A stretch of DNA of 17,980 bases, taken from the NCBI GenBank assembly GCA_050249455.1, contig JBFWQM010000096.1:1-17980 (forward strand). The letters are read 5' to 3'. Each line of letters opens with the position of its first letter. Within the stretch, counting starts at the first letter, position 1. A program made the position numbers and the translations under genes. This document shows positions 7,437 through 15,848 of this stretch, piece by piece. Below the pieces are notes generated by a model that had not been told where the DNA came from, ran no database searches, and worked only from the letters and a program-made list of their open reading frames with translations. Origin of the DNA: JBFWQM01 sp050249455 (GTDB taxonomy: Bacteria > Pseudomonadota > Alphaproteobacteria > MPNO01 > VGEU01).

Positions 7437-8346
7437 CGTGACCCGCCCGCTGATCGGCGCCGCGGCGGCGTTCGCCGCGCTGGCGGCGCTTCCGTTTGCG
7501 GTCGACAGCTACGTGCTGTCGGTGCTGATCAACATGCTGTCGTTCACGGTGCTGGCGACGGCGTGGACGCTGTTCTGCGGCACCACGCGCTACATCTCGC
7601 TCGCCACCGCGGCGTTCTTCGGCATCGGCGCCTACATGGTCGCGGCGCTGGGCGAGCACATGCCGTTCGGCGCGACGATGGCGGTGGTCGCGGTCGCCGG
7701 CATGGCGATCGCGCTGGTGGTCGGCCTCGCCACCCTGCGGCTGCGCGGCGTCTACTTCACCATCTTCACCTTCGGGCTGGCGGAGCTGGTGCGACAGGTC
7801 ACCATCTGGTGGCAGACGAAATACGCCGGCACGGTCGGGCTCTACGTCTTCCTCGACGTGCCGGCGGCGACGATCTACTGGCGGCTCTTGGGCCTGGTCG
7901 CGCTGACGTTCGCGGTCGGCGCCTGGGTGATGCGCAGCCGCCTCGGCCTCGCGCTCCGCACCATCGGCGCCGACGAGACGGTGGCGCGCCACGCCGGCAT
8001 CGACGCGACGCGGGTGAAGGTCGCGGTGTTCGCGCTGTCGTCGGTGTTCATGGCGCTGACCGGCGCGATCATGGCGCCGCGCTGGACCTACATCGACCCG
8101 ACCATCGCGTTCAACGCGCTGATCTCGTTCGAGGTGCTGATCATGGCGCTGCTCGGGGGCATCGGCCGGCTGTGGGGCCCGGCGCTCGGCGTGGTGCCGA
8201 TGTTGCTGGTGGCGGAGTTCCTGTCCACCCGCTTCCCCAACCACTTCATCATCGTGCTCGGCCTGTGCTTCATGGCGATCGTCTATTTCATCCCGATGGG
8301 CCTCGCCGGGCTGCTCGACCGGCTGCGGGCGGGGCGCGCGCGATGA
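7426..8346 (+). CDS. livM: ABC transporter permease, LivM type
   Basis: 306-residue membrane partner of LivH. Family landmarks are LSFTVLATAWTLFCGTTRYISLATAAFFGIGAYMVAAL (early helices), TLRLRGVYFTIFTFGLAELVRQ, and the coupling helix SRLGLALRTIGADETVARHAGIDATRVKV, which docks on the ATPases. GGIGRLWGPALGVVPMLLVAEFLS follows near the end. GTG 7426 overlaps livH by 11 nt. A second GTG at 7438, with GGTGGG about 7 nt upstream, is an equally reasonable start and would remove only four residues. The stop overlaps the livG start as ATGA. Confidence 0.92.
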   Translation: MGADVTRPLIGAAAAFAALAALPFAVDSYVLSVLINMLSFTVLATAWTLFCGTTRYISLATAAFFGIGAYMVAALGEHMPFGATMAVVAVAGMAIALVVGLATLRLRGVYFTIFTFGLAELVRQVTIWWQTKYAGTVGLYVFLDVPAATIYWRLLGLVALTFAVGAWVMRSRLGLALRTIGADETVARHAGIDATRVKVAVFALSSVFMALTGAIMAPRWTYIDPTIAFNALISFEVLIMALLGGIGRLWGPALGVVPMLLVAEFLSTRFPNHFIIVLGLCFMAIVYFIPMGLAGLLDRLRAGRAR

Positions 8347-9065
8347 CGCTCGCGGTCGATGGCCTGACCAAGTCGTTCGGCGGCCTGCGCGCGGTCGACG
8401 GCATCGGCTTCGAGGTCGCGGCGGGCGAGACGGTCGGGCTGATCGGCCCCAACGGATCCGGCAAGACCACCGTGCTCAACCTGCTGACCGGCGCGTTCCC
8501 CGCCGACGCCGGGCGGGTGACGTTCGAGGGCCGCGCCCTCGCCGGCGCGCCGGCGCACGCGGTCGCCCGCGCCGGCATCGCGCGCACCTTCCAGCTCGTG
8601 CGGCCGCTGCACGGCATGACGGTGGCGGAGAACGTCGTCGTCGGCCGCGCCTTCGGCGCCCGCCGCGCCACCTTGGCCGACGCGCGGCGCGAGGCCGACG
8701 ACATGCTGGCGTTGGTCGGCCTCGCCGGCCGCGGGGCGGAGCCGGTGGACCGGCTAACCTACATCGACCAGAAGCGGCTCGACCTCGCCCGCGCGCTGGC
8801 CGGCGAGCCGCGGCTGGTGCTGCTCGACGAATGGCTGGCCGGTCTCAACCCGACCGAGCTGGAGGACGGCATCGCGCTGCTGCGCCGGATGAAGGACCGC
8901 GGCCTCGCCATCGTGCTGGTGGAGCACGTGATGCACGCGGTGCGCAGCCTGTGCGACCGCTGCGTGGTGATGAACGCCGGGCGCAAGATCGCCGAAGGCC
9001 CGCCGGCGGCGGTGCTGGCCGATCCGGCGGTGGTCGCGGCGTACCTGGGCGGCGGCGATGCTTGA
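8343..9065 (+). CDS. livG: ABC transporter ATP-binding protein, LivG type
   Basis: 240-residue cytoplasmic ATPase of the importer. Walker A is GPNGSGKT (35-42) and the Q-loop is ARTFQLVRPL. Walker B is LVLLDE (158-163), and the switch His is in LVEHVM. The ABC signature is unusual: where LivG normally has L-S-Y-G-Q-Q, this protein has LTYIDQKRLDLARAL (138-152), without the Gly-Gly/Gly-Gln core, and DEP after Walker B is DEW (162-164). Related LivG-like subgroups with divergent signatures exist as far as I recall, so this is more likely a subfamily trait than damage. It begins in the ATGA overlap with livM and overlaps livF by 8 nt. Confidence 0.93.
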   Translation: MTLAVDGLTKSFGGLRAVDGIGFEVAAGETVGLIGPNGSGKTTVLNLLTGAFPADAGRVTFEGRALAGAPAHAVARAGIARTFQLVRPLHGMTVAENVVVGRAFGARRATLADARREADDMLALVGLAGRGAEPVDRLTYIDQKRLDLARALAGEPRLVLLDEWLAGLNPTELEDGIALLRRMKDRGLAIVLVEHVMHAVRSLCDRCVVMNAGRKIAEGPPAAVLADPAVVAAYLGGGDA

Positions 9066-9768
9066 GGTGGCGGGCCTGTCCGTCGCGTTCGGCCGCCACC
9101 AAGCGCTCGACGGCGTCAGCTTGCGCGTGGCGCGCGGCGAGACGGTGGTGATCCTGGGCGCCAACGGCGCCGGCAAGACGACCTTGCTGAAGGCGATCGG
9201 CGGCCTGCAGCCGGCGCGGCCGGGCGCGGCGGTGCGGCTCGACGGCGCCGACCTCGCGGGCCTGCCGCCGCACGCGATCGTGGACGCGGGGATCGCGCTG
9301 GTGCCGGAAGGCCGCGGCATCTTCGCCGAACTGACGGTGCGCGAGAACCTGTTGCTCGGCGCCTTCGCCCGCCGCGCGCGCGCAGGCGAAGCGGCCAACC
9401 GCGACCGCGTGCTGGCGCTGTTCCCGCGGCTGGCCGAACGCCTCGACCAGAAGGCGCGCACCATGTCCGGCGGCGAGCAGCAGATGGTGGCGATCGGCCG
9501 CGCCCTGATGTCGTCGCCGGCGATGCTGCTGCTCGACGAGCCGTCGCTCGGCCTCAGCCCGCTGTTGTGCCAGGAGCTGTTCGCCGCGCTCGCCCGGATC
9601 GGCGCCGCCGACGTCGGCGTCCTGCTGGTGGAGCAGAACGCCGCCCGCGCGCTCGCCGTCGCCCGGCGCGGCTACGTCCTCGCCCAGGGCCGCATCGTGG
9701 GGGAGGGCTCGGCCGCCGACCTGCGCGCCGACCCGGCGGTGGCGCGGGCGTATCTCGGGGCGGGGTAG
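9058..9768 (+). CDS. livF: ABC transporter ATP-binding protein, LivF type
   Basis: 236-residue second ATPase. All motifs are canonical: Walker A GANGAGKT (34-41), the LivF-typical LVPEGRGIFAELTVRENLLLGA, signature MSGGEQQ (136-142), Walker B MLLLDEP (156-162), and VEQNA, where LivF proteins carry Gln in place of the switch His. ATG 9058 lies inside the end of livG, implying translational coupling. With a degenerate signature in LivG and a canonical one here, the two composite ATP sites of the importer may be unequal. It is the last gene of the importer unit; a 39-bp inverted repeat follows 32 nt after the stop. Confidence 0.94.
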   Translation: MLEVAGLSVAFGRHQALDGVSLRVARGETVVILGANGAGKTTLLKAIGGLQPARPGAAVRLDGADLAGLPPHAIVDAGIALVPEGRGIFAELTVRENLLLGAFARRARAGEAANRDRVLALFPRLAERLDQKARTMSGGEQQMVAIGRALMSSPAMLLLDEPSLGLSPLLCQELFAALARIGAADVGVLLVEQNAARALAVARRGYVLAQGRIVGEGSAADLRADPAVARAYLGAG

Positions 9769-9800
9769 GGGCGTTCGGTTCTCGTTTGTCGCTTGCGCGC

Positions 9801-9903
9801 CGCCCCCTCCCCCCAACCCCCTCCCGCGAGGGGAGGGGGAGTCAGGGCGAGGCTCGGTGGAAAGCCCCCTCCCCTCGCGGGAGGGGGTTGGGGGGAGGGG
9901 GCG
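9801..9903. repeat. Perfect 39-bp inverted repeat between livF and prfC
   Basis: Bases 9801-9839 and 9865-9903 are exact reverse complements (39 of 39) around a 25-nt spacer. The arms are almost entirely C/G runs with one AA/TT and a central CTCCCGCGAGGGGAGG element that can also fold on itself. Transcribed RNA would form a very strong hairpin, and no T-run follows directly. Likely roles are an mRNA 3' stabiliser or barrier for the liv transcript, or a dispersed palindromic repeat; a Rho-independent terminator is possible but atypical. Confidence 0.9.
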
Positions 9904-9930
9904 TCTCCGCCGGTGAGACATCGGGCCGCC

Positions 9931-9959
9931 TTCCAAATCCGCCCGCCGTCCCCTATATG
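9931..9959 (+). promoter_or_regulatory. Possible sigma-70-type promoter for prfC
   Basis: TATATG (9954-9959) is the most AT-rich hexamer of this gap and lies about 74 nt before prfC. A weak -35-like TTCCAA (9931-9936) is 17 nt upstream. Its position after the long inverted repeat fits an independent promoter for prfC. The -35 match is poor. Confidence 0.25.
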
Positions 9960-10032
9960 TTCCCTGCCGGTAACCGATTGTTGGGCCGGGCGCGGCAGGC
10001 TGCGCCCGAAACGCCCCAGGAAGCCCCCGAGC

Positions 10033-11631
<1,599 letters not shown>

Positions 11632-11645
11632 GTACGAAAACTTTG

Positions 11646-11741
11646 GTAGGGGCGGGTTTCAAACCCGCCCGCGGCGTTCGGTTGGGCTCGGGCGTCGCAA
11701 ACGGAAAACAGAAAAAGGGCGGGTTTGAAACCCGCCCCTAC
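11646..11741. repeat. Inverted repeat element, copy 1 (25-bp perfect arms)
   Basis: Bases 11646-11670 and 11717-11741 are exact reverse complements separated by 46 nt. Each arm contains its own palindrome, GGCGGGTTTCAAACCCGCC (9-bp stem, 1-nt loop), so the element can fold as one long hairpin or two small ones. It fills the gap between convergent genes (prfC and the metallo-hydrolase) and is well placed as a bidirectional terminator or mRNA-end stabiliser. A second copy lies at 15767-15826. Confidence 0.92.
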
Positions 11742-11767
11742 GCAATCACTCGTGACGCTGTCGGCCC

Positions 11768-12787
11768 CTACACCCCGAACGTGAACCGGCTGCCGAGGTT
11801 GGAGGCGACCAGCTTTTCCGGCATGCGGCGGCGCATCGCCTCGATGAACTTGACGCCGGTGCAGTGCATCGGCAGCACGACGTCGGGCTTCAGCGCCTCC
11901 AGCTCGTCGATGGTGTGCTCGACGTAATCGTTGGGCGAGGCGGTCAGGTGGAAGCCGCCGACCACCGCGTGCAGCTTGTCCACGTTCGCCACCGCCATCG
12001 CCGTCCGCACCGAGTTGATGATGCCGGTGTGGCCGCAGGACGAGATCACCACCAGCCCGCGCCCCTTCACGATGTAGCAGGTGGCGTGCTCCTCCGGGTG
12101 CGTGTCGGGCACCAGCTTGCCCTGGCGCTCCGCCTCGCTGAAGTGGTCGTAGCTCGGCGGCACCATGGTGCCGCCTGTGGTCTTCTCGAACGAGTCGCGC
12201 GTGATGTAGCCGGTGGTGAAGGCGTGATCGAGCGCGTGGGGGTGGCCGCAGCACATCGGCGACACGCACTGCGCGGTCAGCGCGCCGCGGTTGAGCGAAC
12301 CCCACGAGATCAGCGACGGCGTCTCGCCCGACGCGCCCGGCTCGCGCACCCACTTCTCGCGGAACACGTCCTCCGCCCCGACGAACAGCGACATGTCGTC
12401 GCGCATGTGGCTGCGGTGATGGGTGACGAAGCCCTCCAGGCCGCCGTAGTGGTCGCGGTGGCCGTGGCTCAGGATCAGCCCGTGCAGCTTGTGCGGGTCG
12501 ATGTCGAGCAGGTTGAAGTTGCGGTTCAGGATCTCCGGCGTGTAGCCGAAGTCGAGCATGTACTGCGCCTTGTCGCCCGCGGCCTGGGACTCGAGGTGCA
12601 GCGACAGGCCCCATTCGCCGGCCAAGGTCGTCATCTGGCGGCCCGGCACCTGGCCGACGTGCTCGATCACGACGTGCGGATGCGTCGCCTTGGGCAGGAA
12701 GCGCTCGTAGTGCGAATCGACGACCACCCGGATCGACAGCCGGTCCACCACCGGCGCGGCGAACGGCGTCTGGATCTTCGAAGACAT
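11768..12787 (-). CDS. Metallo-beta-lactamase-fold hydrolase (COG1237-like)
   Basis: 339 residues from ATG at 12787, with GGGAG just upstream on the minus strand. The metal motif is SHGHRDHYGG (107-116; H108, H110, D112, H113). SSCGHTGIINSV (249-260), GGFHL (277-281) and MHCTG (307-311) match the pattern of the family that includes the archaeal beta-ribofuranosylaminobenzene-phosphate-related enzyme (COG1237). Bacterial members have no settled function, so I do not transfer the methanopterin role. There is no signal peptide, so it is probably cytoplasmic. It is the last gene of a minus-strand trio with the VOC and DUF1194 genes, 71 nt behind the VOC gene. Confidence 0.87.
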   Translation of the reverse strand: MSSKIQTPFAAPVVDRLSIRVVVDSHYERFLPKATHPHVVIEHVGQVPGRQMTTLAGEWGLSLHLESQAAGDKAQYMLDFGYTPEILNRNFNLLDIDPHKLHGLILSHGHRDHYGGLEGFVTHHRSHMRDDMSLFVGAEDVFREKWVREPGASGETPSLISWGSLNRGALTAQCVSPMCCGHPHALDHAFTTGYITRDSFEKTTGGTMVPPSYDHFSEAERQGKLVPDTHPEEHATCYIVKGRGLVVISSCGHTGIINSVRTAMAVANVDKLHAVVGGFHLTASPNDYVEHTIDELEALKPDVVLPMHCTGVKFIEAMRRRMPEKLVASNLGSRFTFGV

Positions 12788-12858
12788 AGTGCGGCTCCCC
12801 GTCTGGTTTGCCGCATGGTGGCGAAGATCGCCGCCGCCCGCAATGGGCGAAACGGACG

Positions 12859-13284
12859 CTAGTCCGGCAACCGGATGCTGCCGTCGGCGGCGATCGGAAA
12901 GCCCGGATTCCAGGCGACTTCCCAGACATGGCCGTCGGGGTCGGCGAAGTAGCCGACATGGCCGCCCCACGGCGTGTCGTGGCCCGGCTTCACGATCGTC
13001 GCGCCGGCGGCGGCCGCCTCGGACAGGGTGGCGTCGACCGCCGCGCGGCTCTGCACGTTCTGCGCCACGGTGACGCCGGCGCCGCCGCGCGCCGCGGCGG
13101 GCAGGCCGGTGTCGGCGGCCAGGGATGCGAACGGGTAGAGCGCCAGCGCCATGCCGCCGCACTGGAAGAACGCCACGCCCTGCGCCGCCCGCATCGCGCG
13201 GGTCCAGCCGAGACGCTCGTAGAACCCGCGCGCCCGGTCGAGGTCGGCGACGCCGAGCGTGATCAGGCTGAGGCGCTGGTCCAT
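12859..13284 (-). CDS. VOC family protein (glyoxalase/dioxygenase fold)
   Basis: 141 residues forming a single VOC module pair: SLITLGVADLDRARGFYERLGW opens the first beta-alpha-beta-beta-beta unit, and VGYFADPDGHVWEVAWNPGF closes the second. The usual first metal ligand (His on the opening strand) is not present, and only the late Glu of WEVAW remains clear. A metal-dependent glyoxalase activity is therefore doubtful; a binding or resistance-like role is possible. The SD GAGGAG (minus strand, 13291-13296) overlaps the stop codon of the DUF1194 gene, and only 10 nt separate the genes, so translation is probably coupled. Confidence 0.88.
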   Translation of the reverse strand: MDQRLSLITLGVADLDRARGFYERLGWTRAMRAAQGVAFFQCGGMALALYPFASLAADTGLPAAARGGAGVTVAQNVQSRAAVDATLSEAAAAGATIVKPGHDTPWGGHVGYFADPDGHVWEVAWNPGFPIAADGSIRLPD

Positions 13285-13294
13285 GCGCGGCTCC

Positions 13295-14038
13295 TCAATC
13301 GCGGCGGTCGGCGAACTTCGTCGGCGCCTCGCCGGCGGCGATCTCGCGGATCAGCTTGTGGCGCAGCGCGCGCTTGAAGTCGTCGCGGTTCTGCGCGGTG
13401 ACGACGAACGAGCCGGGGCCGCCGATGACGTCGCGCTCGTAGTATTCCGCCAGCCACGGGCGGCCGCCGGCGTCCACGCCGCCGCGCGATTCGTCCAGGA
13501 TGGCGAGCGCGTTGACCGTGATCCCGGCGGCGACCGCGTGGTCGCGCGCCACCGGGGCCGGCTTGAAGCTGCGGTTGTCGCGGTTGTCGCCGGAGATGTC
13601 GATCACCGCCCGCGTCGGCTCGCAGGTGCAGTCGCGCACCATGTTGATGCCGAGGTCGATGGCGTCGCCGATCGCGTTGAAGCTCTGCATCGACCGCGGC
13701 GCCGCCATCACGGCGTCGGCGAAGCGGCGGGCGCCGGCCTCGCCGTCGACCACCATCCACGACACCACGTTCTCCGCCCCGCCGGGCGCGCCCCATTCGA
13801 CATAGGCGATGGCGATGCGCTGCAGCGGCCCGGTGCGGATCGCCGACAGGATCTCGCGGTCGGTGATCGCCTGGGCGATGCCTTCCTTCTGGAGCCGGAA
13901 TTCGCCGGGGTCGATGCTGCCCGAGGCGTCCACTGCCAGCACCAGCGCCACGTCCACCGGTGTCTTCTGCGCCAGGGCGGCCGGCGCGGCGACGGGCGCG
14001 CACAGCAGCGCGGCGCAGGCGAGAAGGAGTGGTTTCAC
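13295..14038 (-). CDS. DUF1194 domain protein, secreted von Willebrand A-like
   Basis: 247 residues with a Sec signal peptide (MKPLLLACAALLC, then AALAQ; cleavage near residue 23). The mature part starts with VDVALVLAVDASGSID, a MIDAS metal site (DASGS 37-41) of the von Willebrand factor A fold. FADAVMAAPRSMQSFNAIGDAID and AVIDISGDNRDN then supply the usual later MIDAS positions. DUF1194 proteins are widespread in alphaproteobacteria, and I know of no assigned function. The start is GTG at 14038 with AGGAG upstream on the minus strand. First gene of the minus-strand trio, divergent from the FMN-protein gene across 113 bp that must hold both promoters. Confidence 0.9.
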   Translation of the reverse strand: MKPLLLACAALLCAPVAAPAALAQKTPVDVALVLAVDASGSIDPGEFRLQKEGIAQAITDREILSAIRTGPLQRIAIAYVEWGAPGGAENVVSWMVVDGEAGARRFADAVMAAPRSMQSFNAIGDAIDLGINMVRDCTCEPTRAVIDISGDNRDNRSFKPAPVARDHAVAAGITVNALAILDESRGGVDAGGRPWLAEYYERDVIGGPGSFVVTAQNRDDFKRALRHKLIREIAAGEAPTKFADRRD

Positions 14039-14151
14039 GGAGGGCTCCTCGTGATTCGCCGGGCGGCGGCGGCGCGGACCGCCGCCATGCTATGCTGCGC
14101 GCCGTGACGGCACAACGGCGCCGCGGAGCGCCGGGTACGGGAGAGGGCAGG

Positions 14152-15747
14152 GTGGCACGCTATCTGACCTTGGCGGCGGCGGTGCTCGCCGCGGTCGTGC
14201 TCGGCGTCATGACGGTGGCGGTCGGGCATGTGATCCTGCCGTGGCTGTTCGCCGCGGCGGTGGCGCTGGTCGCGGTCGGCGTCGTCGATCTGTTCCAGTC
14301 GCGCCACAGCCTGCTGCGCAACTATCCGCTGCTTGGCCACCTGCGCTGGGTGTTCGAAGGCATACGGCCGGAGATCCGCCAGTACCTGATCGAGTCCGAC
14401 GAGGACCGGGTGCCGTTCAGCCGCGAGCAGCGGACCATCGTCTACGCGCGCGCCAAGAACGAGCTAAGCGCGCGGCCGTTCGGCACCCAGCTCGACGTCT
14501 ACGAGGCGGGCTATGCCTGGCTGGGCCACTCGATCGCGGCGGGCCCGCCGCCGGACCACGATTTCCGCGTCGCGATCGGCGGGCCGGGCTGTGCCCGGCC
14601 CTATTCGGCCTCGCTCTACAACATCTCGGCGATGAGCTTCGGCGCGCTCGGCGCCAACGCCATCCGCGCGCTCAACAAGGGCGCGAAGCTGGGTGGCTTC
14701 GCCCACGACACCGGCGAAGGCTCGATCAGCCGCTACCACCGCGAGAACGGCGGCGACCTGATCTGGGAGATCGGGTCGGGCTATTTCGGCTGCCGCAACC
14801 GCGACGGCAGCTTCGACCCCGTGCGCTTCGCCGAGCAGGCGGCGGAAGACCAGGTGAAGATGGTCGAGATCAAGCTGTCGCAGGGCGCCAAGCCCGGCCA
14901 CGGCGGCGTGCTGCCGGCGCCCAAGGTGTCGCCGGAGATCGCCGAGGCGCGCCACGTGCCGATGGGCGAGGACTGCATCTCGCCCGCCCGCCACGGCGCG
15001 TTCTCGACGCCGGTGGAGATGATGCGGTTCATCCAGCTTCTGCGCGAAGGCGCCAAGGGCAAGCCGGTCGGTTTCAAGCTGTGCATCGGCCACCGCTGGG
15101 AGTTCCTGGCGCTGGTCAAGGCGATGCTGGAGACCGGGATCCTGCCCGACTTCATCGTCATCGACGGCAAGGAAGGCGGCACCGGCGCGGCGCCGCTGGA
15201 ATTCGTCAACCACCTCGGCACGCCGCTGGTCGACGGGCTGACCTTCGCGCGCGACGCGCTGATCGGCGCCGGCCTGCGCGACCGCATCCGGATCGGCGCC
15301 TCGGGCAAGCTGGTCACCGCGTTCGACGTCGCGTGGGCGATGGCGCTGGGGGCGGACTGGTGCAACTCCGCCCGCGGCTTCATGTTCGCGCTCGGCTGCA
15401 TCCAGGCGCAGAAGTGCCACACCAACCGCTGCCCGGTCGGCGTCGCGACGCAGGATCCGCTGCGCCAGCGCGCGCTGGTGGTGCCCGACAAGGCGACGCG
15501 CGTCGCCAACTTCCACCGCGCGACGCTGGAGGCGCTGGCCGAGATCGTCGCTGCCGCCGGGCTCGACCACCCGCGCCGGCTGTCGCCGGAGCACATCTTC
15601 GTGCGCGGCCGCACCGGCCTGGTCACCTCCGCCGCGCAGGCCTATCCGGCGCTGTCGCCGGGCGAGCTCCTGTCCGGTACCGCCAACCCGGTGTTCGCCC
15701 GCTACTGGCAGATGGCCAGCGCCGACCACTTCGCGCCGGCGGTGTAG
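14152..15747 (+). CDS. FMN-binding glutamate synthase family protein, membrane anchored
   Basis: 531 residues from GTG 14152, which has GGGAGAGGG 5-10 nt upstream; an ATG at 14092 in the same frame is possible but would add a basic tail. Two hydrophobic helices (about residues 5-25 and 28-46) precede a soluble TIM-barrel domain like the FMN domain of GltB. The barrel shows SAMSFGALGANAIRALNKGAKLGG, EGSISRYHRENGGDLIWEIGSGYFGCR, KLSQGAKPGHGGVLPAPKV and IDGKEGGTGAAP. Cysteines C416, C422 and C427 have the C-x5-C-x4-C spacing of the GltB 3Fe-4S cluster, ending in CPVGVATQ. There is no glutaminase domain, so it cannot make glutamate from glutamine alone. The true reaction of this family is unknown to me. 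Downstream is the second palindromic repeat. Confidence 0.92.
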   Translation: MARYLTLAAAVLAAVVLGVMTVAVGHVILPWLFAAAVALVAVGVVDLFQSRHSLLRNYPLLGHLRWVFEGIRPEIRQYLIESDEDRVPFSREQRTIVYARAKNELSARPFGTQLDVYEAGYAWLGHSIAAGPPPDHDFRVAIGGPGCARPYSASLYNISAMSFGALGANAIRALNKGAKLGGFAHDTGEGSISRYHRENGGDLIWEIGSGYFGCRNRDGSFDPVRFAEQAAEDQVKMVEIKLSQGAKPGHGGVLPAPKVSPEIAEARHVPMGEDCISPARHGAFSTPVEMMRFIQLLREGAKGKPVGFKLCIGHRWEFLALVKAMLETGILPDFIVIDGKEGGTGAAPLEFVNHLGTPLVDGLTFARDALIGAGLRDRIRIGASGKLVTAFDVAWAMALGADWCNSARGFMFALGCIQAQKCHTNRCPVGVATQDPLRQRALVVPDKATRVANFHRATLEALAEIVAAAGLDHPRRLSPEHIFVRGRTGLVTSAAQAYPALSPGELLSGTANPVFARYWQMASADHFAPAV

Positions 15748-15766
15748 GCCGGCACGACGAGGTTGC

Positions 15767-15826
15767 GTAGGGGCGGGTTTCAAACCCGCCCTGGGCGCCG
15801 CGGGCGGGTTTGAAACCCGCCCCTAC
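15767..15826. repeat. Inverted repeat element, copy 2 (25-bp perfect arms)
   Basis: Same arms, base for base, as the element at 11646-11741: 15767-15791 and 15802-15826, here with a 10-nt spacer and one extra flanking base pair. It lies between convergent genes (FMN protein and FAD monooxygenase), as copy 1 does. The unrelated spacers (46 versus 10 nt) show that the arms, not the middle, are conserved. Confidence 0.92.
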
Positions 15827-15848
15827 GAGATGGCTTTGCGACGGTGCG

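Noticed and set aside
9801..9903. Ends of an insertion sequence
   Set aside because: Only 25 nt lie between the arms, too short for any transposase gene, and no target-site duplication is evident.
9793..10032. N-terminal extension of prfC by 80 codons
   Set aside because: It translates the inverted repeat into proline/glycine-rich sequence, and RF3 length and the SD both support ATG 10033.
11768..12787. Methanopterin biosynthesis role for the metallo-hydrolase
   Set aside because: The family name comes from archaeal homologues; no other pterin or methanopterin gene is nearby.
11646..15826. CRISPR-like repeats
   Set aside because: The copies are inverted pairs about 4 kb apart, not regularly spaced direct repeats with spacers; no cas gene is present.
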